A stretch of 64,000 bases of DNA. Origin: Schistosoma mansoni (Eukaryota > Platyhelminthes > Trematoda > Strigeidida > Schistosomatidae). The stretch lies in NCBI RefSeq assembly GCF_000237925.1, contig NW_017386025.1, positions 2,604,001 through 2,668,000 of the forward strand, in the 5' to 3' direction. Shown here in pieces: positions 21,816 through 34,345 of this stretch. Under the pieces are notes generated by a model. It worked only from the letters and a program-made list of their open reading frames with translations, searched no databases and had not been told where the DNA came from. The position numbers were made by a program, and so were the translations under genes. Every line of letters starts with the position of its first letter. Position 1 is the first letter of the stretch.

Positions 21816-23401
21816 ATTTACCAATGTATACACCATAGAAACACCCTTCTCACCAGTCCATGAAAATCCCCCCACACAAGCACTGGACAGCGTGACCATT
21901 AAAGAACTCGATGTCCTTGGTCTGCTAGTTAAGCTTGACATAGGTAAATCCACTGGACTCGATTAACTGCATCCTAGGTTACTAAAGGAATTAGCTAACT
22001 TTGTTGCGAACCCTTTAAGTGTATATTTTAATCTATCCGTAACCCAGGGTCGTCTACCAAAAGACTGAAAGAACGCCATAGTAAGTTCAGTCTTCAAAAC
22101 AGGTACAAAACGTAAGCCTGAGAATTACCGACCAATTAGCCTAACTATTGTGGTTGTTAAAATCTTAGAAAAGATTATTCGGAAGGAGCTGTTAAAGTAT
22201 CTCGATGAAAACCGGATCCTCTCCGAAAAGCAGCATGGTTTTAGAACAGGTTACTCTTGTCTCACAAACTTATTAGTCGCTCGTGAAAGCTGGTGCGCTC
22301 TTAAGGACCAAAAATTACCTATAGACGTAGATTACATCGATTTCAGCAAAGCTTTCGACAAAGTTCCGCATAACCGGCTGTTATATAAGCTAAGGAATGT
22401 CGGGATTGAAGGCAATCTATTGATGTGGATAAAAGACTTCCTAGTTGGGCGTCAACAAAGAGTAAGGGTGAACTCCAAGTTGTCTAGCTTGGAAACTGTG
22501 CTTAGTGGAGTCCCCAGGGTACAGTTTTGGGGCCAGTGTTATTCCTCCTGTACGTAAATGACCTCCCTCGTCTACTATCGTCATCGGTCTTACTCTATGC
22601 TGACGATGTCAAGATATGGAGAGTGATACAAAGCAAGGGCGATAGCTTAGAACTTCAAAACGACCTGGAGAGATTATCCGAATGGTCCCAAACCTGGCAA
22701 TTGCCGATAAACACTTCCAAGTGTATTGTGATGCATATTGGCCACCAGGGTACAGATACATACACGATGAATAACACTGAGTTACCTATTGTTCAGGCAC
22801 ACAATGACTTAGGCGTCATCGTTAGTCAAGACTTAAAGACTACTGCACACTGCCGTGCAATAGCCGCCAAAGGTTTTAGGACTTTATGGTCCATACGCAG
22901 GGCTTTTAGGCATGTTGACGCTAAAACGTTTCTGACTTTGTATACAGTGTTCGTGCGCCCTAAACTTGAGTACTGCATACAAGCAGCTAGCCCCTGCCTA
23001 AAAAAGACAGTGAACTCTTGGAAAGGGTTCAGAGAACAGCAACTAGGCTAATTCCCGGAATAGCGAAGCTCCCGTATGGTACTAGACTGACCAAGCTAAA
23101 CCTATTCCCGCTGTCATATGGAAGGATCAGAGGCGACTTTATTACAGTTTTCAAATTGCTTAATGACAAATTTGCACCTGATATGCCCTCATTTTTCTTG
23201 TCTTCCAAAACAGAAAATCTACGAGGACACTCCAAAAAATTTCACAAGCCCAGAACGAATTACTTGTCAGCTGACTACCGACTTTCCCATCGAATAATCA
23301 ACGAGTGGAATTCATTACCTCAGCACGTGGTTAAGGCTCCATTCGTCGACTCCTTCAAAAGAAAGTTGGATCAGCTGAGAGATCATCATTGCCAGGACTA
23401 A
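21816..23401 (+). pseudogene. element C reverse transcriptase
   Basis: Motifs are KSTGLD, LPKD followed by a stop, YRPISL, EKQHGFRTGYSCLTNLL, YIDFSKAFDKVPHNRL, then a frame change at the GVPQG position, GPVLFLLYVNDLP, YADDVKIW, DLGVIVS and the C-terminal PKLEYCIQAA, ERVQRTATRLIPG and INEWNSLPQHVV blocks. The polymerase Asp residues are present, but the lesions make it non-functional. Confidence 0.9.
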
Positions 23402-23460
23402 CACAGGCCATCAAGCCTCCTGTCCTTTCCAAACTGAAACTGATCTATCAAAGTTCGTTT

Positions 23461-24519
23461 TAGACAGATCATGTGTGGTCATGTGGTCGTAGTTCAATTT
23501 GTGATTGTGAGTACTTAAGAAACCAACTTTTATGAAATATCGACTTTTCTATCGAAGATGTAGAACGAAATATTGTTTAATTTGCCACGGCATTCACACA
23601 CACAACGCTAGCACACACTATACAAAATTTAATTATATGTGTTTTGTGCATAATCCTAATTAGGATTACTTTGAGTAATGTAGAGTCGGTTACATATGTG
23701 TAGTACAATATTTCGTTGGGTAAATATTACTTTCCGTAGAACGTACTGGTCCTAAATGATTTATTCACCCGTTGACACACCACACTCCCTATAATTCATC
23801 CTCAAAACGTTACCGGGTTTTAGAAAGTATTCAATGGCCCGAGCACCAAAAATGCTTATATGATGGCTAAGTCTACTAAAAGAAACAAGTAACGACTGAG
23901 TTATAAAGTGTGAATAAGCTATTTAGTGTGTAAGAATTGTTTCATTAGGAGGAAGCGGGAGATTCTTGAAGTGGTCTTCATGTAATGTTTTCTATGAATA
24001 CTTTTCGTTTGCAGTAGATATATTGAATATCCACTAAAAGAGTTCTTTCAATAGAGTTGGTGTTCCGGACACGTGTTTTGATAAACGGATTTTAATTCCC
24101 ACCAATGTCGTTCTAGAATGCATAATGTGCAACTTCTGTTTCTTTCACTCTTATGTTGGATATCTTACCTCATTCGTAGCATTGTCACAATATTTTCTCT
24201 CGTATATCTAGTCTATATGTCATAAAGATAATTTTGAATAAATGAGCAAAATGATCTGCTTTTTCCTGAGTACGACCACTGTTAACTAGAGCTTTTTCTT
24301 TTCCAAGGCGCTCCCGTGCGGCTTCGCTTTTATGACCATAGGGAGATACTGCTTACTTGGGCCAGGGGACATTTGTCCCAAACTATATTATTAACGCTTG
24401 TTTGTCTGCTCACTGTCTTTGCGTCGAGGTGTGTGAAGATTAATACTAAATGTTAGGTTCGTTATCTAAGCCGGTTCGGTGAATCTGAAGGATCTACTTC
24501 AATAAATTGTAAGAACCTC
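23461..24519. other. unassigned AT-rich sequence
   Basis: I see no gene or element that I can name. A short GC-richer patch at about 24297-24375 has no recognisable motif. Confidence 0.5.
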
Positions 24520-24947
24520 TGTTATATCCTAGTGATAATTAAAGTACGAGTAACTTCCGGGACCTGTTAATGGACTATTATCCTATATATATTCTTATTG
24601 TATAACTATTGAGTAATTATATCTATATTCATCTTATAAGCTTTATTTTGACCTACGGATTATTATTATATGAATTACGTTCACAGCCACATTTAGCTTG
24701 ATCTTGTACAAATATTATTTTCTATTTTATGGTGTGATGCGGTCTGTCTATCTGGTATATAAACAGAGTATGCTTGAAATAAATGATTCGCATAGCAGAA
24801 GCTGCAATCGGTGTTCTGGACTCAATTGGAAGGGGTAGGCGGACAAGGGACCAATAAGGACGCTAGACTGCTCATACCAGTTGAAGGCCATTGATTTGGT
24901 ACAGTGTTAAGATTAGACGAGTCGTATTCCGATTGGTGGATAATTCA
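24520..24947 (+). mobile_element. solo LTR, plus strand
   Basis: The LTR begins TGTTATATCC and ends near GATAATTCA, with a TATA box at 24756-24763. It is homologous to 3264-3709 on the other strand. No internal retroelement sequence adjoins it. Confidence 0.6.
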
Positions 24948-25199
24948 TGTGATAAAAAGCCGGACATAAAATCATAACGATTTGGATACGGTCCTATTTT
25001 TTATAAAGTCACAACAACCTTGATGCTGAACTTGTAGTCTAATTGACTCCAAATCCTGGACTTAATAGTTCCGAGCACGATAATGGCGACTGTATTCTAC
25101 AACTTTGTGCAAACCACAACCCATTTCTGTCTAAACCCAATTCCAGAGAAATTAACCCACGGTATGCTATCTAACATTCGCTTGCGAACCAAGCATATA

Positions 25200-25600
25200 C
25201 TCAAATGTATCGTATTGCAGTAAGTTACCAGTGTCACGACTGTCCATGGGCTGGAGGTAAGTCATCTTGGCCCGGTACTTTGGAGTTCCTTGCGGACTTC
25301 CGCCTCATTTGGTGGATCAGTCGTCACAAGCCGTGGAGGGAAGGACATTTAAAGCGATGTTACCGGGGCAGTAGACCAGTTGAGCTGCTCCTCAAAAACT
25401 GCCCATCGTCCAAGACGTCCATAGATGTTAGTGATTGACATCCCATCATCTCAGATTGTTTCACTCACACCAGACTTGTTGCTGCCAAGGACTTGGATCA
25501 GTTGAAAGAGCTTCCGACAGTTATTAGATGCAGCTGCTACTTCCAACTCATTAGCACGCTCTGACCACCAGACTTCTCGGTCCTTACGCAATTAATGTGA
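25200..25600 (-). pseudogene. RTE-like LINE fragment (linker before RT)
   Basis: The minus strand reads LRKDREVWWSERANELE, NCRKLFQLIQ, SGVSETI followed by a stop, GRLGRWAVFEEQLNW and then a TDPPNEAEVRKEL block. It matches the segment between endonuclease and reverse transcriptase in the RTE copy at 38900-39230. Several stops and no flanking domains make it a relic. Confidence 0.75.
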
Positions 25601-25716
25601 TTTGTCTGAACGTTAGTTAAGTCAATAATAATATTTCCAGTAGTAATTGTCATTTGATTTGTGTGTAGGCTGTAATACTGCACGGGTGCTCAAACCGAAC
25701 CAGGTGGTTTCCTTTA

Positions 25717-25948
25717 GGGGCCACACTCGGAGCCTTTAACCTTAAGGTCTAATCTACAAGGCAGTGGAGTAACGTAAGGTGATTCATTCCCATGGTAACG
25801 GGTGACCAACAATAGGTTCATACGCCATTTGTTCCTTCAGGACACTGGAGCCCATGTGCACCAACCCCTCTATGTGGATCCACTAACCCGGTTAAAGTAC
25901 CGAACATTCGTTTTTCGTCCTCTCAATTTCGTAAACAATACCCCCGCC
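25717..25948 (+). repeat. repeat unit shared with the 63-kb RTE
   Basis: This 232-base unit (GGTTCATACGCCATTTG and CACTGGAGCCCATG among its blocks) matches 63585-63851 on the minus strand. In that locus the unit sits inside an RTE element. Here it stands alone, next to an RTE fragment in the opposite orientation. Confidence 0.75.
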
Positions 25949-26272
25949 AAGTATCAGATTACATAAAATGTAGTTGCCCTAACTAGAATTAAGTGTTTTG
26001 TTAGTACCAGAATTGTGGGTCGTAGGGAATTGTGTAGTAAAATTCAAATAATTCTTGTGTTTTAGCTTTACTCACCACATTTTTTGTGCATATTAAATAG
26101 TTTTGTTATATCTACGGTCAGTACTATGCATTCTACAACGTTGTATTCCACACACTGAACCTCAACATATGTTCACAATACTTTTAGATATACAACCCTT
26201 TCAGTTTAATTCAACTTTATTTCCCTTTCGGGTGGCAAAAAGAAAGGAGAACAATATTCTAAGAAAAATGAA

Positions 26273-29200
26273 ATGAGCACGAAACAGTGTACCCTTGCGT
26301 CTAAAGCAAACAAACCTGCTGAGTGGATAGCATGTGATAAAGTTGTCGTTCGTGATCAAGTTCGTTGGCAATCACTCACTTCAGTCAAACCATTTGTATA
26401 CCATCCCAAGACCCAGAAACCAACTGCGTCTGTTTATCCTACACCACCTGTTAAACCGAATTCTTCGACTCATACTTCGTTTAGTCCCATAAGGAAAGCA
26501 GATAAAGAAGCTCAAACAGATAATAATCATACTATTATATTTAACATCGAAGATATAATCAGAGCTCAGCGTAATTTAGCATCTACCAATCAAAATTCAC
26601 TACATCTATCGTCTTCTGATGGTAAGGATGACGATAAAGAGTCACTTCAGAAGGAGTTGGAATTACAACAAAGAGTAAGCAATTTCTATTTCTTTATTTA
26701 CTCTGAAATATCGGATTCTTAATAGTTTGTAAATACATATAGTTCCAACGTAAATTGGTTCCCGATTAATTTCGTATACTTTCTCAAAAATCCTATTGTG
26801 TAACTAGGTTCATCTAACAACTCAATATTTCACGTTGGGTACAAAATATATTCGGTACATAAAAGTGATTGGACGAATAGTGTGGATTTGATTTGTTAGT
26901 CAAATGATTAAATGAATTGGTATGCCGTCCAATAATCTTACAGGGAGCACTAGTCCGCTCAAAATTACATATACACTTTCCTGACAAGTCTTAACTGTCA
27001 CCAAACCTAGGTCCAGAGTTTTGTATTGATTATCTCGAACCACCCAACATCAAAACATAGGCCAGACTAGCGACCACATTGCAATCTAATCAATAGAATT
27101 TCATCATAAGCAACATTAGGGGACGTTATTATTATTATTAGCTTTATTCATTACTATATTTTTGGTACAATATAGGATTCTTAGCACAAAGTATTTCAAC
27201 AAGTTTCCGTTTCTTACTTCTCGGTCAATCCTGACGATAAATATTGAGTGGTTGTCAGCTAGAAGTAAGCAGTCCAGGAATCGACATCTGAATAATGTAC
27301 ATTCTTTTCGCTGCATATTGCCAGCAACTACAATGTATCTGATTGAAATTTTTGGAACTTGTATAGCGGAAGGTTGTAAACTTTTCATAAACGCACCTTA
27401 ATAAGTTGTATGAATAATAAACATAATGATTTGGAAACAGGTAGCTCAGATGTTCGAGCAGGCCGCCACTGAGGATTAGATAAATATCGTATAATATAAA
27501 CCTCGAAATCTACACACATTGGTTCTAACTTGGTGCCTCATCAAATTCAGAATTAAAATAATTTGCAACCACATATCTATTTTAATAATTCGAATGACTG
27601 TATTTAGTATTCGATTGATTGATTTAGTCATAAACTATACACTTACATATTATTGGTGGTTTAGAGTGGGAATTTTTCGGTTAACAGCCGTGGTAAATCA
27701 AAAAGTGCCTTGTTCCACTGTTCACCTTGTTTTCAATCGGCTCTTTAGAAATTTATCAACGCAAATTTTCAAATATTTTGTTTGATCCAAGTAAACCTGG
27801 TGATCAGCGCTACAAAGTTAATACAACAAATTTGCTCATTTGATTGCTCAACTACTTCTTGTCAGGAAATTCATATTCTTTATATTGTTACACAAATTGG
27901 TTGCTAAGAGTTTTCTGATCAGGAAACAGATGTGTATATCAACGTTACATACTGTTTAACACTTAATCATAATATATACCTGTATGAGTTTTTAAAAATC
28001 GAGACTCATTTAATTTATCACTTCAAAGATATTGACGTCCATTTGCGACTAGAAAAATATCAAAATTATACAAGTTTATGCTCATTTTTCAGACAATCGT
28101 TCGGGATTATTTTATTTATGTAAATCTCTTTAATTTTATAGGCTGTAGTTCCACTTTTCTGTAGTTTTGTTTCTTTAACGGTCTAACAAGTGATTGTGTA
28201 TCGGATTGTCAGTGGAGACAACAACATTTATTACAACTTATAGACACATCCAACCAGTGATTCTTAATCTAGGACACTTAATGAGCGCCTTTAGTTTTAT
28301 TACTAACGATTGTAAAATTTAATTTTGTATCTATTGATTATTCAGTAAATCTTCTAATGAAGTGTTTCCACGAATAATCAATCAATAGTAGTGGGAAAAT
28401 GTGTAAATATAAGAATACTTACTGCGTACAATTAAAATAATATTGAATTTTGAGGCAAACTTAATTGATCAAATTGTACTTGTCATAGTACGCATTTGAT
28501 CATTGTTAGTGGTATTTTATTTACAAAACTTAATCTTTTCGTGTGGAAAAAAGTGTAACAATTATTCCCAATTATTTTGTTTATATAAATTGATTTTATT
28601 CAAATAGTAGTTTAGTCAAAGTCAGGAGATATATAAGTGGACTGATTTTAGTTTTTGAAATTCAGGGTCTGTAAACAGCATTTTAATTTACGAATCTAGA
28701 GTTCAACATCATTACGCAACGTTTCCAACACTAATTGTTGTAGAATATCACTTATTTGGGCAGTGATTTTCCAGGTAGTTATTAACTAGCCTCATGGATT
28801 GGTACTGAGTTTTTTCTAGGTTATAATGATTTTTATCACATTCTAGCCTGATTTAGAGTTAGGATATCATTCCTTGGATTTATTCATTGTCTCCCCTAAG
28901 AGAAATTATAGATATCTGTTACATGCTCCATCTAATAAGGCGTTCTCTGTTTTATTGTTGATTGAGACAGTATACTTTTCGCACAAGCTACTCTATGATA
29001 CTATCTCAGGTTTATGAGGTAGCTGAGTGGTGTTCTCATTATTATTGTCCACAAAATTGAAAATACTTTGACCTAAACCGTGGGGTTTCAAATTGTTTTT
29101 CTTTGTACATAAACTTGTAACGAAGACTTCTCTTATTTTATAGTTCACCATTCTTCATTTCTCTTCAGATTAATACCGACTTGAAAAACTTATTGGTATC

Positions 29201-31586
29201 TGCTTTGTCTGGTAATTTAAATGTGGCTCAACAGCTAATCGATTTAATGAGTAGCAATGCATACCTTTGTGGTCAAAGTGAAGGTTTAGCCCGTCAGAAA
29301 TCTCTTCTGCAAGAAGCCGCCGACACAGCCGAAATCGTAGCTGATGTATGGCAGACAAAATGTATTGCTAGTCGTGCTGTAGCAGGTGAAGCCGCTAAAC
29401 ATGCTACCATGTCAGTGCACCAGGCACATTTAGCTCGACACGCGCTGGCGCATCTTCTTGGTGAACGTGCACAAATCCGTCGATATCTAAGTCAAGCAAT
29501 CCCTTTGTTGTCCGATTATTGTAATAAACACGATATTAAATTAAATAAACTGACTAATCAAACATGTAGCACACTAAGCTTGGCATCACTGTGTTTTGAT
29601 TTGGCTTTAGAGATATCACCGAATACTAGTATCCAACCAATGTATTGCTCTTCTGATACACTTGGTGAAGAGTTGGCACAATATGTAAGTGGTCGTTTTT
29701 TATTCCTGTACAATTTTTTTTCAACTTTAATCAAAGCACTTGTATTTTAGTTGGTAAGAATTAAAATCAGCCAGCAAAGTATTTGGTACCTATGAACAAA
29801 GAGATCTTTCAGATTTGGAAAACTATTAAATACTCCCTGAACACGGTTTCGCTCTCATCTTGTTTTATTGGTTCGAAAATATGGCAAAAGACATTAGTTG
29901 ACTACTACTTTAGCCCCTAAGTAATTATTTACACATTATTTTATTTGGTCCATATTATATGAACATGAAAATATAATTAATAGTAGTTATTCATTCACGT
30001 ACTCGTGTCTTACACAACTATTACCTAGCTATGTTGTACTTCACTGTTAGTCTAGTTGATACATGTGAACCTTCTATAACGAGATCCCCAAAGTAACATA
30101 CATCAATAATTGGAAACTGTGATATGTTTCTCGGTCGAATGCACTGGCGTTCACATTCCATGTCTGAACACTTAACTGTGTCTGCTTCTCCTTTTTGACT
30201 CATGATATTTTCATTCCTTTTAATATCCTTCTGTTCCTGTCGATCTCTTTTCCCTATGATGACGTAAAGCGTGGCAACCTGGTTCATCATTCCCGTGTGC
30301 AACTTTATATGTTAGTGTCATAAAAGGCGATGGGGAAGCGCTTAGGTTGTCTTGATCCAATTTAAGCTAGGTTTAACGAAATAATACATTGTTACGGTAT
30401 CATTGATCTGATATATTCGTCCAGTATTAAACTCCAGATGTTAAAAAACACATTACCACCACTGTCAATCTTAGTGTTGTCGTATCATTTAACCCACTAA
30501 TTTGAAGTCGAAGTTGTCTATGTTCAGAGAAGTTGTTCACAGCCATATTAAATATTATTTTGGCATAGTCAAATACAGATCATTGTCAACTAATTATCGG
30601 ATTCCTACTACGGCTTTTAGTTGATGTAACCTAAGAAGCACATGAAAGTATTTAGTTCCATTCCTAATGACTCTCGAAGCCTAATTGAGTGGTAATGTTC
30701 TTAAAAAGTTAAGATAAAACCTGCAGCAAAACAGGTCTGGTATTTTAAAGGTGACAGAATACCAGAAAATGCATTCGACAGGTCGATACTGACTCAGAGG
30801 TAATCACACTGATCGTCTGTGAACAATCCAGCCTTAGTTTTCTCAAATAAAGTACACTAGCAAACAGGTGGTCGTTACCATAAATTAGTCCGTTACGACA
30901 GATACTGACGGACTACTCGACAGGTAGTGACCCAAATAACGTCTTATTCAAAGCTGATTGAAGAACCCAGTACAGCTCATTGGTATGACAGTGACAAACA
31001 GACATCTAGTTCGATTAAAAGAAGGGTTGGAAAGAGCATTTGAAAATAAGTATCATACGCATAGTCTCCAGGTGAAAAACATTTTCATTTTTACAGCTTT
31101 GTACCACTTAAATTTCCAGTTTACTGAAGCAGAGTTTGGTCGATGATTTTAAAAAAGTGCACTGAGTAGTCAATGCTATGGTATTTTTGGTCTATCGCTA
31201 TCTGCCTTCAGAAAAGTACTCGACTTAACCGTAATATTGTACTTGACCCAACCACTGACAACCTCTACTAATATCCTTATTATCACACATTTGACATGAC
31301 TGCATAATATGAAATTCGGTCATTGTGTATAGTATTTTCTTTTTTCTAGGTTCTGACAAGAGTCAATAATAAGAATATTCTTAAATATGACCGTATGTTT
31401 CCCTCCACATCAACTGCTTTTGACGCTTCAACAACTGCCCTGTCTGCAATACCTCCTCTGGAAACGACTGAAACAGATGACTTACTTTCGAAAACACTTG
31501 GATTATTTCAGTCTACTGGAAAACAGAAGCATAATCTAGAATTGTTTTCTTGCTCGAAATGCGTGGGAGATGTTCTTGTAATATGA
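26273..31586 (+). CDS. BLZF1: golgin-45 (BLZF1-type) Golgi tether
   Basis: Three coding exons join in phase 0: 26273-26674, 29169-29684 and 31350-31586, giving 384 residues with TGA at 31584-31586. Golgin-45 is a coiled-coil protein of the medial Golgi that binds GRASP55 and Rab2. The central exon has the family block INTDLKNLLVSALSG, then VWQTKCIASRAVAGE and an LLGERAQIRRYL helix. The protein ends FSCSKCVGDVLVI. A C-terminal CxxC followed by a hydrophobic PDZ-binding end is the GRASP-binding signature known from mammalian golgin-45. Length is close to the mammalian protein (about 400). The start at 26273 is the first in-frame ATG; a two-codon upstream frame (ATG AAA TGA) overlaps it at 26268. 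An acceptor-like TTTCAG at 26198-26203 could be a splice or trans-splice site for the leader. A LINE B derivative lies in intron 1. Confidence 0.8.
27116..27400 (-). mobile_element. internally deleted element B derivative
   Basis: The minus-strand 3' end (GAATCCTATATTGTACC and the AAT-repeat tail at 27127-27141) matches the 3' end of element B at 17106-17190. Directly upstream, however, is a stretch similar to B's endonuclease region (a DNHSIFIV-IDRE block aligns with HDFNIYRQDRLN of B). The reverse transcriptase between them is missing. It lies in intron 1 of the golgin-45 gene. Confidence 0.5.
27401..29168 (+). other. golgin-45 intron 1, remainder
   Basis: AT-rich intron sequence. I see no repeat or exon that I can support. 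Confidence 0.5.
29685..31349 (+). other. golgin-45 intron 2
   Basis: Intron sequence between two well-defined exons, with no recognisable element. Confidence 0.55.
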
Positions 31587-32460
31587 TTGCAACTTTGACA
31601 AAAAAACATGGCTGATACTTTCTGAAAATAACATTTAACCTCAAATTCTTTTATACTTCATTACAGATTAATCCTAAAATAAGGTATTTATTATGGGTTT
31701 TCTCTCAACTATTTCGTTCTTGTTATGTCAGGTATGACTATCAGGGTTGGCGATGTCATTCGTCGAATCTTTTGGGCTTCTCACCACTTAACGCACATCA
31801 CTATTATAACTTGATAATTAGTAATTGTAGTGTATAAACACATGCCGTTCACTAGTTGCAGTGGCATGTACCTTGAAATTCAAATACGGCCTGTATTAGA
31901 AATCACCAGTTCAGACCAATATCGAGACATTGTCGTGTATACATAAAATAGGTGCGATGCAACGCAATTAGAGCGTGTGCACTTTAGAGTTGCTACTTCG
32001 AAGCAGCCTTCTCGTTAGAGCCGAACGTTGTCGGTACAACACGTGTACCCAGTGAAGTTTTCATCTCGGAGATATCCTCTGCTTATGGCTACGTAGCTGG
32101 ACATACTGCACTGAGTACTGTACCTCGGGAAAATTGTCTGTAATTTCAATCTAACTGGAATGGCTAGTAGTCACTGATATAAACTTTGTATGTTGCATTC
32201 GGTGAACCTTACGCATAGCATGTCAGTCACAACGTAGAACTTCGTACGTACGTACATCAGTTCGAGTTGCCATACCACATTAGCACAGAGATGCAGTTGT
32301 CGATTCAAATCCCGTTGTGGTAAAAGCAGTAAGAGTATAGGCATTAACGTGAAAGATTAGGGTTTGAAGATATTATTCAAGGAGTATAATCCAGTGAAAT
32401 AAATTTGGAAAGAAAAAAAATATTGATATAAAGAATTCAGATTATAATTTGGGAGAGCAC
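31587..32460. other. 3' flank of golgin-45, unassigned
   Basis: Nothing coding is visible. A B-box-like TCGATTCAAATCCCG near 32310-32325 has a doubtful A box upstream, so no tRNA or SINE is called. Confidence 0.45.
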
Positions 32461-32469
32461 AAACAGTGG

Positions 32470-33150
32470 ATGAACCTTCGCCATTGCAAACGATTTTGAG
32501 CCATGTCATTCAAGGTCTTTAACCATCAATTGCTATCATCTCGCGAATCCCAACCTACCCGCATGGCTCAGTCCAATTGTCGTTGATTTCACGGATGTGC
32601 TACGTCTTGGTTTGGCCGCCTCTAGCTTTCTTTCTACTAACTCCTACACCATAAAGCATTGCACGTCGGCGGTTGGGCATACGTAACACGTTCCGGCCAT
32701 CTCAACTGATCATTAATCAATTTGCCATCCTTACCTTCCTAACAACTGTATTACTAACTCTGTGGTTCCAGGATATACGAGCAATGCTTCGAAGACACCT
32801 ATGATCGAACACTAGTAGCCTACGGATATCCCCTACTCTTATCGGCAATGTCTTACTGCCATAAAGTAGGACGGAACGAACTGCTGCACAGTAAACCCAT
32901 CCTTTAGTTGCTAGACGGATATCTTGCATGCGCCATAAATGACGCAAGTTGGCAAAGCTGGACGGGCCTTCTGTATCCGTGCTGAAATTTCGTCACACAC
33001 CAGACCAAAAGGGCTGATGACACTCCCAACGTAAATGAAGCGGTCAACACGCTCATCTCCTTCACTTCAGGTGCCGATGCAATCGAATTTTAGGGTAACA
33101 TTCTGCATTTTGACGGATAATTGCATCCAGAGCATGCCTGCATTGTTGCG
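32470..33150 (-). pseudogene. RTE-like LINE 3' fragment
   Basis: The minus strand contains GLVCDEISAR, FANLRHLWRMQDIRLATKGW, AAVRSVLLYGSKTLPIRV and FDHRCLRSIARISW followed by HRVSNTVV. This is the RTE C-terminal block also seen at 40110-40400. After it comes a 3' untranslated region similar to 40440-40700. It is 5' truncated and frameshifted near 32950. Confidence 0.8.
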
Positions 33151-33529
33151 CACTCTATGTCAGCAATCATGTTAAATTAACAAGGCGACTTTTAGTCCGA
33201 ATTGACATACCACTAGTTGCGAACATATCCCAATTTGTTATGCCACATAAGACTGCTTGAACTGTGAAATCACAACTATGAGCACGTGACCGTGAGGTTA
33301 GCGCATAGCTATCACCTACAAGTATTTCTACTACACAAAATAACACGACGAGCTAGTTACACGCCAGTCAGGAATACCGCAAGACACTGTCATACATTGT
33401 ACGTCATAAAATTACGGACCTCGTGTGGGGACACCTTTATTACCCCAGCATCCCTGCAACTAGACCCATAGGTCTCATCGGGTATGTCAAGTTGCAAGGA
33501 AACGTACGGAATAACGAATAGTAGTGCTC

Positions 33530-34345
33530 CCTTGATTTTAAAATCGATCACGAACAAGATGTGTATGAATGTCCTGTTTGGGTACGCCATTCTAGAAACT
33601 GGTCCGATGAAGTCAAACTAAGACTCCATAGATCGAAGCAGGAGGTAAGAAACCTTTTAAAGCTACGACGTCTTATTGATGACCTGTACTTTGCGTTTAA
33701 CAAGGACTGCAAAAGGAATGTTGTTCATTAAATTTTAGGCCTTTTACGCGAGATGGAAAAGAAATTATTACTCTAAAGAAATTTTATAAAGTATCAAAAT
33801 GCATATTTGATTACGTAAAAAGTCAAACCATACAGCACCAGATATCCACACAAGATGACAGAAGAATGCACATTCTACAGGAAAGTGTTTCACCAATGGC
33901 TGACGAGTCAGATCTCTGACTTTTTCAAATGGTCTGAACCTTCAAGCGATTGGCAGACGGAAGTAAGTAGATATGAAACGGTAGGAAAGTAATCAAGTTC
34001 AGATGGAAAGCCCATTTAGGCAAGAAATGCATCGAAGAGCGCAGAAAGCTAAGGCTGTAAGATCGAATGAAACATTTTGAACATTCCCACAGGAACTCTG
34101 GATTCAAAAATTTGAGACACAAGTTTGACCAGTTAGACGTCGAAACTGAGGAAGGGAAAAAGATGGTGTACATCCGAAATACCATAAAGACAAGTGACAA
34201 TCCAGTGTGCTGCAAGTTGGATGATTAAACAATTGAGTTGAAACGTAGACATGCATATATAGATGCTGACAGAATACACAGATTTCTAAAATGACGTTTC
34301 TCAGTATTTGATCAGAGAATTTTAAGCGTCTCGCATATCCGGTGA
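33530..34345 (+). pseudogene. decayed coding region of unknown family
   Basis: Three protein-like stretches follow one another in shifting frames. The first, at 33535-33729, has CPVWVRHSRNWSDEVKLRL then KLRRLIDDLYFAFNKDC. The second, at 33722-33919, has RPFTRDGKEIITLKKFYKV then FDYVKSQTIQHQ. The third, about 33998-34323, has KHFEHSHRNSGFKNLRHKF, DQLDVETEEGKKMVYIRNT and IDADRIHRFLK, with stops at single positions. Amino acid composition is that of a folded, charged protein and unlike the surrounding intergenic sequence. I do not recognise it. A decayed transposable element ORF or a processed pseudogene would both fit. A spurious reading is unlikely over this length, but no homology was tested. 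Confidence 0.45.

Larger units (their letters stand above)
20400..23460 (+). mobile_element. CR1-like LINE, element C
   Basis: A long plus-strand element contains the end of ORF1 (FLRKDLQLADR, then IVNFRVVR, about 20404-20590), an APE endonuclease and a reverse transcriptase, and a 3' untranslated region after 23401. The frame is broken by stops at 20711 and 20717, a frameshift near 21560, stops near 21965 and 22066, and frameshifts near 22520 and 23020. It is a different family from element A. The 3' end near 23460 is approximate. Confidence 0.85.

Noticed and set aside
30021-30302. Minus-strand ORF in golgin-45 intron 2 as the missing Y-box exon
   Set aside because: It lies more than 4 kb away beyond another gene's exon, the composition is wrong and there is no RG-rich or phase-matched start.
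32295-32330. B-box-like motif as a tRNA gene
   Set aside because: No cloverleaf can be drawn and the A box is unconvincing. At most it is a tRNA-derived repeat fragment.
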